NCBI GenBank assembly: GCA_024399065.1
Contig: JAKSIB010000027.1
Location: 1-46,221 of the forward strand
From: Fibrobacter sp.
Lineage (GTDB): Bacteria > Fibrobacterota > Fibrobacteria > Fibrobacterales > Fibrobacteraceae
Direction of reading: 5' to 3'
DNA length: 46,221 nt
In this document: piece by piece, positions 25,421 to 34,285 of the stretch
How positions within the stretch are numbered: position 1 is the first letter of the stretch
How the letters are laid out: each line of letters opens with the position of its first letter
Program-made: the position numbers and the translations under genes
The notes under the pieces: model-generated
What the model was told of the DNA's origin: nothing
Seen by the model: the letters and a program-made list of their open reading frames with translations, nothing else
The model's database searches: none

Positions 25421-27787
25421 ATGCCGTTTATGAAAACAAGTATTACAAGATTTCCTTTGCAGACGATATTGTTTGCCCTTCTTTGCTTTGCTGGAACCAG
25501 TGAAGCCGCCTACACCTGGAAGAAAACGAGTGAAAATATCTATGTGTGGGTGAATCAGGATTCTTTAGACTACGATTACTCCTGGAAGGGGAAAGCTATA
25601 GAAAAGGTAGCCCATGGTCCAGGAACCATGACTATTTCTAAAAATGGGAAAACATTGGCTAAACGTGAGGCTAATGCTTTTTATGGATCATTTTCCCCGA
25701 AATCCTATGGAGTGACTTCCAAAAACGACACGATTATCGGTAACCTGGATTCCTATAGAAAGGTTAATGGTTTTGCTGTTGTTGTTAAGGACTCTGGAAA
25801 AGTCTATATAGGTAGTTATTCCGATGGCTTGGCTAATGGAGCTGTAAGCATTGTGGAAAACGGGACTGTGGTTTACCGCGGGAACGTTGTCAATAATTTG
25901 CGTGATGGCTGGGGCGATGAATGTGATGCCAAGGGTGTATGTAAGAATACTTTGTGGAAGAATAACCAGCGCGTTTCTCGTAAGGATTCTTTGGAAACGG
26001 TGAATGGCAAATATGTCGGGGAAGTTACGTTTAAAGGAAACCGTCCAATTGCCAATGGAAAAGGCCGGTTGATAACCGATAGATATTCCCTTGAAGGAAA
26101 TTGGACGAACGATACTATTACAGGCTATGCTGAATATATTAGTGATAGTTCTCAGTATAGCGGAGACTTTAAAGCCGGCCGTTTTTATGGTTATGGTGAG
26201 CTTACCACCGATACTTTGATGTATCATGGCATGTTTGTAGATGGAAAACCCTCTGGTTATGGTGAATTGTATACCAATACGGACTACTATGCAGGTGAAT
26301 GGAAAAATGGTACCCAGAATGGTCATGGTAGGGTGAAAACTGATCGGTATGTTTATGAGGGCTCGTGGGAAGAAGGTTTGATTCATGGGAATGGAACAAT
26401 AAGATATTCCAATGGAGATTTATATACTGGTACATTTTTGGCTGGGCAGCGCTATGGTCTGGGCCATTACGAGTTTGAAAATGGAAATGTGTATGAGGGT
26501 GAGTTTGTTGAAAATCTTCCCAACGGTTTAGGTCATTACTCTTATAAGGATGGCAGTTATTATGATGGCGAATTCACCAACGGAAAATTTGACGGTGATG
26601 GAACCTTGGTTCTTGTGTTAGACAATGATACCGTGTCAATTACAGCCAATTGGTCTAGTAATGAAAATAAATTGCCTTCTTATGCGAGTATCCTCTTTTC
26701 CAACGGTGATGTTTACGATGGTCCGCTAGTCAATGGTGCTCCGACAGATGAAGGTGTGTGGTCTACACAAAAACAGCGTGAAACAAAGGATTTTGCTCAT
26801 ACTGTAAATGATTTCTATAAGGCTCATAAGGCTCAATGGGAGAAATTTGTTGATTACTCTAGTATTGTCTTAGGTGTAGCATCGGTTTTCGTCCCTGAAG
26901 TTGCGCCCCTATATTTTGCTGTAAACGGCATTAATCTTGCTGTTGTTGCGTTTTCCGGTTCAGTGGATTTATATGATTCCGTACAGGCAGGAGGTTCTGT
27001 TGGGTCTGCAGTGGGTGATTTAGCTTTAAATATTGGTGCTAATTCTATTTCAATTGTTGCTCCGAAACTGTTATCGTCTTCTTTTGCAAAAGGGATTGTA
27101 TCCTCTTTGAGTAAAACTGCAGTAAAGAAAGCCCCTGCTCTTGTTAATATTGCGAAAAATGGGAAAAAGGTTTTTGCAAAAACGATCCAGGTTGTTAAAG
27201 ATGAAGCCGGCAATTTGGCCAAGAAACTTGTTCCGGCAAAGGCAAGGCAATTTGCGTACAAGCTTGTTTCAAAAGCTTCGGATCAGTATTTGAAAAAGAA
27301 GGAATATAAAGTTTGCCGTAATAAGGATAAGCTAAGCTTGGGACTAGCAGGTGATGGTGGCATTTTGAGAAAAAATATGTGCCAGTGTATGGATTGCCGT
27401 TTGGATGAGGCTGAAGGAGATTTTCTTGGAAAGCGTAGGGCGCAAGCACACCACGTGGTGCCCAAGGGTGGAAAAAATTCGGCAAGATTTAATGAAATTC
27501 TAGGGAACTGCGGGATTGATATTAATGATCCTCGTAATGGAATTTTGCTCCCTATTGATCCGTCTAGCATTTTTAAAGGAAGTATTCATAGCAATCATAA
27601 GGCAAACTATGAAACTTATGTCTTGGAACGTCTTGAAACTGTATACAGAAAGAAGAAAGGCGGTAAGTGTCCGGTGGATGCTATTGAGAAAGTTCTAGAC
27701 GACATAAAGGATGAACTTTATGCAGGTACGCTTTCTTTGAATAGTAAAAAGCCTTTTTCGATTTTTTCTCCTTTGATAGGTAAGTGA
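25421..27787 (+). CDS. exported MORN-repeat protein with C-terminal AHH nuclease (polymorphic toxin)
   Basis: The 788 residues start MPFMKTS with a second ATG at codon 4, then a signal peptide (LQTILFALLCFAGTSEA). From about 128 to 400 there are MORN repeats (YTGTFLAGQRYGLGHYEFEN, then VYEGEFVENLPNGLGHY, YYDGEFTNGKFDGDG). Residues about 475-560 are hydrophobic and Gly/Ala-rich, like a pre-toxin linker. The C-terminal 120 residues hold LRKNMCQCMDC and the AHH motif (RRAQAHHVVPKGG near residue 676) followed by GIDINDPRNGILLP and SIHSNHKANYETYV, the full pattern of the AHH HNH/Endonuclease VII-fold nuclease family of bacterial toxins. The next gene overlaps by one base and encodes a likely immunity protein. 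Confidence 0.85.
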   Translation: MPFMKTSITRFPLQTILFALLCFAGTSEAAYTWKKTSENIYVWVNQDSLDYDYSWKGKAIEKVAHGPGTMTISKNGKTLAKREANAFYGSFSPKSYGVTSKNDTIIGNLDSYRKVNGFAVVVKDSGKVYIGSYSDGLANGAVSIVENGTVVYRGNVVNNLRDGWGDECDAKGVCKNTLWKNNQRVSRKDSLETVNGKYVGEVTFKGNRPIANGKGRLITDRYSLEGNWTNDTITGYAEYISDSSQYSGDFKAGRFYGYGELTTDTLMYHGMFVDGKPSGYGELYTNTDYYAGEWKNGTQNGHGRVKTDRYVYEGSWEEGLIHGNGTIRYSNGDLYTGTFLAGQRYGLGHYEFENGNVYEGEFVENLPNGLGHYSYKDGSYYDGEFTNGKFDGDGTLVLVLDNDTVSITANWSSNENKLPSYASILFSNGDVYDGPLVNGAPTDEGVWSTQKQRETKDFAHTVNDFYKAHKAQWEKFVDYSSIVLGVASVFVPEVAPLYFAVNGINLAVVAFSGSVDLYDSVQAGGSVGSAVGDLALNIGANSISIVAPKLLSSSFAKGIVSSLSKTAVKKAPALVNIAKNGKKVFAKTIQVVKDEAGNLAKKLVPAKARQFAYKLVSKASDQYLKKKEYKVCRNKDKLSLGLAGDGGILRKNMCQCMDCRLDEAEGDFLGKRRAQAHHVVPKGGKNSARFNEILGNCGIDINDPRNGILLPIDPSSIFKGSIHSNHKANYETYVLERLETVYRKKKGGKCPVDAIEKVLDDIKDELYAGTLSLNSKKPFSIFSPLIGK

Positions 27788-28614
27788 TGAACGCTGTAAA
27801 TATTTGGATGATTGCTTCGAAACAGGAAGGATTTCTTTTTCCGAAGCTAGACGACAAGGTGGAATCTTGGTTATTCGATAACTGGGGTAGCCCTTTGGCT
27901 GAGCAGTGGTCTTGCGCAAATCTTAAGTTTTTAAGTGACGATGGCAGAGAAATTCCTGATTTCTATTTCATCGGAGGTTTCATCCCTGTGGTGTCTGAAT
28001 CTGCATTATCTGCAATCGATTTGGACCATGCCGATGTGGAACTTTTACCTGCACAGGATGATTGCGGAAAAAAATTCTATATCCTAAATCCACTCTCTTG
28101 TGAGGATTCTGCCTTGAATTTGAAAAAATCCAAAGTTCAGTACACAAGCGACGGAACAATTTCTTGGATTAGCGATTTTGTATTCAGCTATTGTCCACAA
28201 AAGCGAATGTTTAGGCTTTCTGAAATGCCTACCAAAATGTTTGTAGATGACAAGTTTGTCCAATTAATCAGGGAGAAGAATATGACTGGTATCGATTTTA
28301 TACCATGCAAAGTTACGGGCCCATCCCTGTTTGAAAGGCTTTTTCATCTAAGCTGCTTGTTGTTTGTGCCTTTTGTTGCAATTGCACTTTCTGGCTGTAC
28401 AAGCAAGCCTCCAGTTATTCCTGAAAACGTAGCCCCAATAGAAAGTGTCGAACCTGTAGATGGTAAAGTCGGTATTCAGGGAGTTGAGCGTGCCGAAGAT
28501 TTTAATTATAGATCTGAGAACAGCGCTATGCAGGAGCCGATGGCTGATGAAAACGCTCAGATTGGAGAGGCCTTGAAAAAAGCCTACTCAAAACAGGATT
28601 CATTAAAACAGTGA
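27787..28614 (+). CDS. DUF1629/Imm43-like immunity protein fused to a membrane/lipobox segment
   Basis: ATG 27787 shares a base with the toxin stop (TGATG); a GTG one codon earlier is possible. Residues 1-180 follow the DUF1629-type immunity pattern: SDDGREIPDFYFIGGFIPVV, DVELLPA, KKFYILNPL, RMFRLSEMPTKMFVDDKFVQ and MTGIDFIPC. Then comes a hydrophobic segment (LSCLLFVPFVAIALSGC) whose end is a perfect lipobox with Cys at about residue 204. A 70-residue polar tail rich in Glu and Pro follows. The protein is either a cytoplasmic immunity domain tethered to the inner membrane or a fusion with a small lipoprotein. The toxin has a Sec-type signal, so protection at the membrane would be sensible. 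It should neutralise the AHH nuclease. Confidence 0.65.
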   Translation: MNAVNIWMIASKQEGFLFPKLDDKVESWLFDNWGSPLAEQWSCANLKFLSDDGREIPDFYFIGGFIPVVSESALSAIDLDHADVELLPAQDDCGKKFYILNPLSCEDSALNLKKSKVQYTSDGTISWISDFVFSYCPQKRMFRLSEMPTKMFVDDKFVQLIREKNMTGIDFIPCKVTGPSLFERLFHLSCLLFVPFVAIALSGCTSKPPVIPENVAPIESVEPVDGKVGIQGVERAEDFNYRSENSAMQEPMADENAQIGEALKKAYSKQDSLKQ

Positions 28615-29289
28615 GAACTTGCCTTCGTACCACTTGACTCTGTAGCCCAGGTAGAATGAGGCGTACTGATCCTGCACAAAGGCGGGCTTGGTGGTGAGGG
28701 GGCCGAGGGCGCCGAAGTAGATGGTCTGCTTTTTCCAGATGTTGATGCCGATTTCAAAGCCTGGGACAACCCTGTTTCCCTCAACTTTACCCTTATACAG
28801 GTAGCCGGAAGTGACTTCGCTGTACAGGCCCAGGGAGACGATGGGGCGGAAGTAGACTCCGATGATGCTGTTTTTGATGCCGACGGCGGCGGAAAGGTCC
28901 AGGCGGAGCAAGGTCATGGAGATGTCGTCGTCGTAAGAGTCGGTGTAGTAGTTGAAGGCGTACACCATGAGGGAGGGGGCGACACCTGCCCAAAAGAAAC
29001 TAGTGACGTTGGAGGTGACTGCGAGGCCTGCGCCAAAGGCGGGGCTGAGGCTTCCGTAATCGAGGGCGAAGCCGTCCTTGGTTTTGTAAGTGAAGTTGTT
29101 CTGCAGAACACCGAGCTGGGTGAAGGGGATGATTTTGTAGTCCTTGAGGAAGTACTCATCCTTCAGGTACGAATCGCTGGAATAGGTATGGCGGGCACTC
29201 TCTTCGTAGGGGTTGTAGTTGCCTTCGGCGTGGGCGCTTGCCGCGACCAGTGCCAGTGCTGCGATTACGATACTGAAATGCTTGGACAT
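28603..29289 (-). CDS. small outer-membrane beta-barrel protein
   Basis: I place the start at ATG 29289, preceded by GGAGG; the frame is open for seven more codons including that site. A signal peptide follows (SKHFSIVIAALALVAASAHA). The 228 residues have alternating strand sequence (SFFWAGVAPSLMVYAFNYYT, then GIKNSIIGVYFRPIVSLGLY, QYASFYLGYRVKWYEGKFSLF-type ending) with a C-terminal Phe. It is GC-richer than the toxin genes it meets end-on (12-bp overlap at the 3' ends) and probably belongs to the native chromosome. No named family; a generic barrel. Confidence 0.75.
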   Translation of the reverse strand: MSKHFSIVIAALALVAASAHAEGNYNPYEESARHTYSSDSYLKDEYFLKDYKIIPFTQLGVLQNNFTYKTKDGFALDYGSLSPAFGAGLAVTSNVTSFFWAGVAPSLMVYAFNYYTDSYDDDISMTLLRLDLSAAVGIKNSIIGVYFRPIVSLGLYSEVTSGYLYKGKVEGNRVVPGFEIGINIWKKQTIYFGALGPLTTKPAFVQDQYASFYLGYRVKWYEGKFSLF

Positions 29290-29357
29290 GTTCCAAAATC
29301 CTCCGTGCAACCAAAGATATAAAACCTTCGTGGGGCTTTTTTAGTTATCTTTGGGAT

Positions 29358-29558
29358 ATGGACGAGAATTTGAAAGAAAACAACGCTGCAGCTCCTGCCG
29401 CAGAGAACAATGCACAGCCGGCAAACAAGCCTTCTTCCGACCGTGTCAAGAGAATGCGCGGCTGGCTCGGCATTAACAGCTCCTCCCATTCCGGTGGATT
29501 CTCCAGGGACGGCGAAGCCCCCGTGTACGGCGACGCCCCCAACGGCTGGAACCGCTAA
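29358..29558 (+). CDS. small hydrophilic protein of unknown function
   Basis: The 66 residues are rich in Asn, Ala, Ser and Gly (MDENLKENNAAAPAAENN, then RMRGWLGINSSSHSGGFSRD). No signal peptide or membrane segment is visible. The ATG follows a weak GGGAT, and an intrinsic terminator lies 20 bp after the stop, which supports it being a real transcription unit. It is the last gene before the three-gene HNH/YkgJ operon, and its terminator is duplicated at the far end of that operon. Family not recognised. Confidence 0.55.
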   Translation: MDENLKENNAAAPAAENNAQPANKPSSDRVKRMRGWLGINSSSHSGGFSRDGEAPVYGDAPNGWNR

Positions 29559-29577
29559 CGCACATAGATTTTAAAAC

Positions 29578-29612
29578 AGAAGGACCCCGGCTTTCGCCGA
29601 GGCCCTTTTTTG
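29578..29612 (+). terminator. intrinsic terminator, copy 1 of an identical pair
   Basis: GGCCTCGGCG-type stem: CCCCGGC, loop TTTC, GCCGAGG, then CCCTTTTTTG. All 35 bases from AGAAGGACCC to the T-tract are identical to 32581-32615. Confidence 0.9.
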
Positions 29613-29695
29613 TGGGAAAAATCACAAAAAGAGAATTTCTTTGATGATAAGGTAAAATTTTAGTATACATTGATTGGGAAATAAGAGGGAGTTTT

Positions 29696-31285
29696 ATGGC
29701 GGCTTGTGCAGCGCAGATTTCGGGTACAAAGGATTCTCTTTTCGCTCAGTACGAAAAGGTTATTATCAATAGCATCATTACATCGTTTGGCCTGGATATG
29801 TTCATCAAGGACCGTCATGGTGGCGATGTGGATACTATCCATAATGTTCGACAAATCGGTAAAGATCCGAACATGGGATACAAAAGCGCCAAGAACGCTA
29901 AGAATTGGAGCGCTAACCCTGAATACTCCCAGGATATTCATAATGAAATTCATAGGAACGGCCAGAATTTCCGATCCATGAAGCATGAGGCCAGAGAGGC
30001 TTTCCAGGCAACTGGTAAAACCATCCGAGATGAGTACACTGGCGGTGATATTGGTTTTTATGGTCATACAAAAGCGATTTCTCCAGATAAGAAAGCTGAA
30101 CTGGACCATATTATTTCTTCCAAGGAAATTCATAATGACCGAGGTAGGGTATTGGCTGGCTTGGATGCCACGGAACTTGCTGACGACAAGTCTAATCTCG
30201 CCTTTACCAATAAGAGCTTGAACGCATCTCTTGGTGACAAGAAAAAATCCGACTATGTAAATGAACATCCGGAACTTAGTGAAAAGACTAAGTCCGAAAT
30301 GTTGAAAAAAGACAAGGATGCTCGTGCTGAGTATGAAAAAAAGCTAAATGAGGCTTACTATTCCAGTGCTTCATTCAAGAAAGATCTTATGGTTGCTGCG
30401 GGAACGGCAGGCATCAAGATGGGTACACGTCAGATGCTGGGCTTTGTGTTCTCCGAAATGTGGTTTGCAGTAAAGGAAGAACTGGATCGTTTTAATTCGA
30501 TTATGAATGCCGACATGGGGGAAGTTTTCCGTGCCATTGGAAATGGTGTCAAGAAGGGTCTTGAAAATTGCAAGAAGAATTACAAGGCTCTCTTGGACTC
30601 CTTCAAGGACGGTGCTATTGCAGGTTTCTTGTCTAGCGTTACAACGACCTTGTGCAATATCTTTTTTACTACAGCTAAAAATGTAGTGAGAATCATTAGA
30701 CAGACTTGGGTTTCCATTGTGGAAGCTGTAAAGATTCTGTTCATCAATCCGGACCATCTCCTGTTTGGCGATAGAATGCTGGCTGCATCCAAGGTGATTG
30801 CCACGGGAGCCAGTGTTGTCGTGGGTTCCCTGGTGAGTGAGGCTATTTCAAAAACAGCTATTGGTGCTTTCCCTGTGGTGGGAGAAATTGTCCAGGCATT
30901 CTGTGGAGCATTTGTTTCTGGCATCATGAGCTGCACGTTGCTTTATGTGTTGGACAATAGCACTTTGGTCAAGAAAATTGTCGCTGTCTTGAACACGTTC
31001 AAAACGAGTCTTACGGCATATTCCGAAAGACTGGATGATATGCTTGCAATTTTGGAAGAGTATGCAGCAAAGGTCATGGATCTAGACGTTGAAAAGTTCA
31101 AACAGGAAACCGAAGTGTTCAATGGGTTTGCCAACCAGATCTCGGATGCCGCAGACGATGCTGCTCTCAATAAGGTCTTGAAGGATATGTTCAAAAAAAT
31201 GGGTTGGAAGCCGGTCTATGATCAATACGAAAGCTTTGACGCCTATATGAAGGATAAGAATGCACCTCCGCTGGAGTTCTGCTAA
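29696..31285 (+). CDS. HNH-like, membrane-associated protein; first gene of a three-gene operon
   Basis: ATG 29696 follows AGAGGGAG. The 529 residues have a mixed N-terminal part, then an HNH-type core around 131-180: KKAELDHIISSKEIHNDRGR with the DH pair at 137-138, LAGLDATELADDKSNLAFTN and the Asn-containing SLNASLG. The rest is long helices with a hydrophobic stretch at about 361-420 (GASVVVGSLVSEAIS, AFCGAFVSGIMSCTLLYVL) and a helical C-terminus. No Sec signal is visible. The combination suggests a DNase tied to the inner membrane. The stop TAA overlaps the next ATG (TAATG), so translation is coupled. I do not know a named system with this arrangement. Confidence 0.65.
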   Translation: MAACAAQISGTKDSLFAQYEKVIINSIITSFGLDMFIKDRHGGDVDTIHNVRQIGKDPNMGYKSAKNAKNWSANPEYSQDIHNEIHRNGQNFRSMKHEAREAFQATGKTIRDEYTGGDIGFYGHTKAISPDKKAELDHIISSKEIHNDRGRVLAGLDATELADDKSNLAFTNKSLNASLGDKKKSDYVNEHPELSEKTKSEMLKKDKDARAEYEKKLNEAYYSSASFKKDLMVAAGTAGIKMGTRQMLGFVFSEMWFAVKEELDRFNSIMNADMGEVFRAIGNGVKKGLENCKKNYKALLDSFKDGAIAGFLSSVTTTLCNIFFTTAKNVVRIIRQTWVSIVEAVKILFINPDHLLFGDRMLAASKVIATGASVVVGSLVSEAISKTAIGAFPVVGEIVQAFCGAFVSGIMSCTLLYVLDNSTLVKKIVAVLNTFKTSLTAYSERLDDMLAILEEYAAKVMDLDVEKFKQETEVFNGFANQISDAADDAALNKVLKDMFKKMGWKPVYDQYESFDAYMKDKNAPPLEFC

Positions 31286-31527
31286 TGTTCCCGTGTACCC
31301 AATGTGGCAAATGTTGCAGGAATTTAAATCGATCCCCCATTTATGCCGACTTGCATAACGGGGATGGAGTGTGTAAGTATCTGAAGGGTAACTTGTGCTC
31401 CATATACAGGGATCGCCCAATCATATGCCGTGTAGATGATGCGTATGAAGCGTTCTTCAAGGATCACATGACTCTAGAAGAATACTATGAACTGAACAAA
31501 AAAGCTTGTGAACAATTGAATAAATAA
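31285..31527 (+). CDS. YkgJ-family cysteine-cluster protein
   Basis: The 80 residues begin MFPCTQCGKCCRNL and continue with C-KYLKGNLCSIYRDRPIICRV, the CxxCxxCC plus downstream Cys pattern of the YkgJ/PF03692 family, which is thought to bind Zn or an Fe-S cluster. The family is usually 90-250 residues, so this is a minimal version. It overlaps the HNH-like gene by one base and is followed by the third gene after 14 bp. A metal- or redox-sensing switch between its two membrane-linked partners is inference from that arrangement. Confidence 0.85.
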   Translation: MFPCTQCGKCCRNLNRSPIYADLHNGDGVCKYLKGNLCSIYRDRPIICRVDDAYEAFFKDHMTLEEYYELNKKACEQLNK

Positions 31528-31541
31528 AAAAGGAGAAAATT

Positions 31542-32561
31542 ATGCCTATTCCGTTTATTGTGGGTGCCGCTGCTGCCCTCGCTGCCGCTGCTGGTGTTGG
31601 TGCCGGAGTCAAAGGTGCTGTTAAGATGAAGGATGCCAATGATACCATCAAGAGCGCGCAAAGTCGAAATGAACGAAACGTTGCAAAGTACAATAACGCT
31701 GAAAAGAATATGAAGGAATCGATGGATGGTCTTGGCAAGTTGGAACTTGAAGTCATGAAAAGCTTTAAGGATTTTGCTGACTTGTATGCACAAATCAAGA
31801 ACAGACCGAAATTTAAAGACATTGATATAGGTAATGTGAAATTTTCCTTTAATCCGGAAGCGATGAAGGATGCATCTGTTGGTGCCTCTGTTTTGTTGGG
31901 TGGTCTTGGTGGCGCTGCTGCAGGTACTGCCGGCGGAATTGCTGCTGGTGGTGCGGTAACGGCTGCGGTGGCGGCTTTTGGTACAACGTCTGCAGGAACC
32001 TTGATTGGATCCCTTTCCGGTGCCGCGGCAACTAATGCCACATTGGCTTTCCTTGGTGGTGGAAGCCTTGCTGCTGGTGGCGGCGGCATGGCTCTTGGTT
32101 CCGCTGTTCTGGGTGGAGCAACTTTAGGCGTGGGACTTCTTGCAGCCGGAATTATCTTCAATATTACGGGGTCTAAGCTTGAAGAAAAGGCGGACGAAAT
32201 TGAGCGCAAGGTAGATAAGGCTGAAAAGCAAATCAACAAGCTGTGCGCCCATTTTGAAAAACTCAGTGCTGTTGCCGGAAGATATACCCGTTCTATCCAA
32301 TGTGTATTTGAAAAGTACACAAGCTACTTGTGTAGAATTGAAAACATTGTTGAAGGGCAGGAACGTTCTGACTGGAATGAATTTACGGATGATGAAAAAC
32401 TTGCGGTACAAAATCTTGTTCGTCTTGCAACCGTTCTGTATAACATGTGTAAGGTTAAACTGGTGAACAAGTCCGAAAAGGAGGGCGAACCGGGTTCAGT
32501 CAATACTTCTGAATGTGAAACAGAGATGAGCCATGCTGATAGCTTATTGAATGAGATGTAA
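31542..32561 (+). CDS. glycine-zipper and coiled-coil membrane protein; third gene of the operon
   Basis: ATG 31542 follows AAGGAG. The 339 residues contain an N-terminal hydrophobic helix (PFIVGAAAALAAAAGVGAGV), a coiled-coil stretch at about 30-75 (SRNERNVAKYNNAEKNMKES), a long Gly/Ala-rich membrane region at 111-210 (LLGGLGGAAAGTAGGIAAGG and LGGGSLAAGGGGMALGSAVL), a second coiled coil (EEKADEIERKVDKAEKQINK) and a polar Cys-containing C-terminus. Gly-zipper membrane regions flanked by coiled coils are typical of pore- or channel-like effectors. A terminator closes the operon 20 bp after the stop. Function unknown. Confidence 0.65.
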   Translation: MPIPFIVGAAAALAAAAGVGAGVKGAVKMKDANDTIKSAQSRNERNVAKYNNAEKNMKESMDGLGKLELEVMKSFKDFADLYAQIKNRPKFKDIDIGNVKFSFNPEAMKDASVGASVLLGGLGGAAAGTAGGIAAGGAVTAAVAAFGTTSAGTLIGSLSGAAATNATLAFLGGGSLAAGGGGMALGSAVLGGATLGVGLLAAGIIFNITGSKLEEKADEIERKVDKAEKQINKLCAHFEKLSAVAGRYTRSIQCVFEKYTSYLCRIENIVEGQERSDWNEFTDDEKLAVQNLVRLATVLYNMCKVKLVNKSEKEGEPGSVNTSECETEMSHADSLLNEM

Positions 32562-32580
32562 CATCCGTTGAACAATTTAA

Positions 32581-32615
32581 AGAAGGACCCCGGCTTTCGC
32601 CGAGGCCCTTTTTTG
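32581..32615 (+). terminator. intrinsic terminator, copy 2 of an identical pair
   Basis: Identical over 35 bases to 29578-29612; here it ends the HNH/YkgJ/Gly-zipper operon. Confidence 0.9.
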
Positions 32616-32646
32616 ATTGAGAGGTTAGCTCAATGAGGATCTTTTG

Positions 32647-33570
32647 TTACCACCAGTCTTCGTCATCGTCGTCTACGGGGGTGGATGACGGGGGAGGGGC
32701 AACGGAAACTTTGGCGGGCTCTGCGGCCTGGGCGGCTTCTGCTTTCTTGCGGGCGGCCCTGCGTTTTTTGGCGGCTTGTGCTGCGGCCTTTGCCCTGGCC
32801 TTGGCGGCCTGCTTTTGCAGAAGGGCTTCGTTCTCGGCCATGTTCACCGGGTCGATCACGGCGTTGATGGGGGCGGAGACTTGTGCCGGGGTTTCTGCGA
32901 CGGGTGCGGTGTTTAGTTTAGTGGCGATGGCCGCGATGCAGAACATTATGAAAAATGTGGCGCAGGCGTAGAATATAAAGCTTTGACGGTGCTTGACCTG
33001 GTTTGCCTTGCGGTTCTTTTTAGGAGTGAATACGTTCATGAATTCCAGCGCCACGTCCAGGAGCAGGCTCTGGTGATTTGCGTTCATTTCGCGGCAGCGT
33101 TTGTTCCAAACGAAACTGTCCAGGAAAAGGGAGGCGGAAACAGCCATGGGAATGATGAGCGTCGCGTTGGAGTACTTGAAGAACATGGTGCAGAAAATGA
33201 CTGCCATGGCGATCTTGATGCAGTTCAGGAAACAGACGCAGTTCCTGTAGAAATCGGGCATGGAGGTTGCCTTGGCCTGTGCAGACAATGTTTCGGATTC
33301 CCTGCGGATGCCCCATTCCATGGTGATGAGGGTGACGCTCAGAAAACCTAGGGCTGCGATGACCAACAGGGCCACCATGTAAAGGATTTCCATGGAGAAA
33401 CAGTAGCCAACGTTGTTCACGTTGCAGATGGCTTCTGTTTTCTGGAACAGCATTTTGCCAGTGGTATCGACGGTGTGTACCAGCACGTAGCCGAATACGA
33501 TGAAGATGCCAAAGAGTATGGCAAACAGTTTTAACAAAAGGGTGGAACCCTTTTCCTCCTTAATAAACAC
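32647..33570 (-). CDS. integral membrane protein with Ala/Lys-rich and acidic tail
   Basis: The start is GTG 33570, with GGAGG 8 bases upstream. The 307 residues have five or so hydrophobic segments (LLKLFAILFGIFIVFGYVLV, ILYMVALLVIAALGFLSVTL, IKIAMAVIFCTMFF, LIIPMAVSASLFL, FIFYACATFFIMFCIAAIAT). A charged Ala/Lys/Arg helix follows (QKQAAKARAKAAAQAAKKRR), then a Pro-rich stretch and the terminal DDDDEDWW. The tail probably lies on one side of the membrane as an extended coil. No named family. It converges with the operon terminator at 32615. Confidence 0.7.
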   Translation of the reverse strand: MFIKEEKGSTLLLKLFAILFGIFIVFGYVLVHTVDTTGKMLFQKTEAICNVNNVGYCFSMEILYMVALLVIAALGFLSVTLITMEWGIRRESETLSAQAKATSMPDFYRNCVCFLNCIKIAMAVIFCTMFFKYSNATLIIPMAVSASLFLDSFVWNKRCREMNANHQSLLLDVALEFMNVFTPKKNRKANQVKHRQSFIFYACATFFIMFCIAAIATKLNTAPVAETPAQVSAPINAVIDPVNMAENEALLQKQAAKARAKAAAQAAKKRRAARKKAEAAQAAEPAKVSVAPPPSSTPVDDDDEDWW

Positions 33571-33687
33571 TCCGCAATCCTCCTAAAGAAAGCGGCCTAA
33601 GTATAGGTTATTTTCGGGGATATGGGGGCCCAAATGTAAGATGTAATAAAAAAAACGGAAAACTCGTATGACGATGTATTACGTTGT

Positions 33688-34251
33688 CTAGAAGAACATC
33701 TTCACGCCGATGCCGATGAGGATGATGCCGGCGACAATTTCGGGGATTTTTGTCTTGAACTGCTTGGCGGCGCGGCGGCCGATTTCGTAACCCAGCACAC
33801 CCATCACGAAGCTTGCGATGGCGATGGCGGAGGTGGCGGTAATCATGTCGGCGTTGATGAATGCGAAGGAGATTCCCACTGCAAAGGCGTCGATGCTTGT
33901 GGCCACGGACATGAGCAGGATGTTTGCGATAGTCAGGTTCTTGGCGCTGGTTTCGGCGGCTTCATCGTCGCCTCCACGGACTGCGCCCCAGATCATGCGG
34001 CCGCCCAGAATGCACAGGATGGCACAGGCGATGGGGGTGCCTATGGAATTGAACCATTTTTCCGCAAAGTTGCCCAGGAAGTAGCCCAGAAGGGTCATGC
34101 CACCCTGGAAAACACCGAAGCTTACGGCCTGGATCATGGCGCGGCTATATTTGATGCCGGACTTGCTTAAACCTGTGGCGATGGAGACTGCGAAACAGTC
34201 CATGGCTTCTACAATTGCGATAACGATGATTTCAATGATTCCCATGGGCAT
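33688..34251 (-). CDS. mntP: manganese efflux pump MntP
   Basis: The product (about 187 residues; start at ATG 34251 or two codons later at 34245) has six hydrophobic helices. It shows the family hallmarks VEAMDCFAVSIATGL and, in the second half, MSVATSIDAFAVGISFAFI, each with the membrane Asp of the MntP (PF02659) repeat, and ends GIILIGIGVKMFF. MntP exports Mn2+ to relieve manganese stress. A longer upstream frame exists, but it reads antisense to the cytochrome gene. No Mn riboswitch is recognisable in the 34-bp gap to the divergent cytochrome gene, which leaves little room for a leader. Confidence 0.9.
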   Translation of the reverse strand: MPMGIIEIIVIAIVEAMDCFAVSIATGLSKSGIKYSRAMIQAVSFGVFQGGMTLLGYFLGNFAEKWFNSIGTPIACAILCILGGRMIWGAVRGGDDEAAETSAKNLTIANILLMSVATSIDAFAVGISFAFINADMITATSAIAIASFVMGVLGYEIGRRAAKQFKTKIPEIVAGIILIGIGVKMFF

Positions 34252-34285
34252 GAATATAGAAAAAAGAGGTATATTTCTTTTTACG

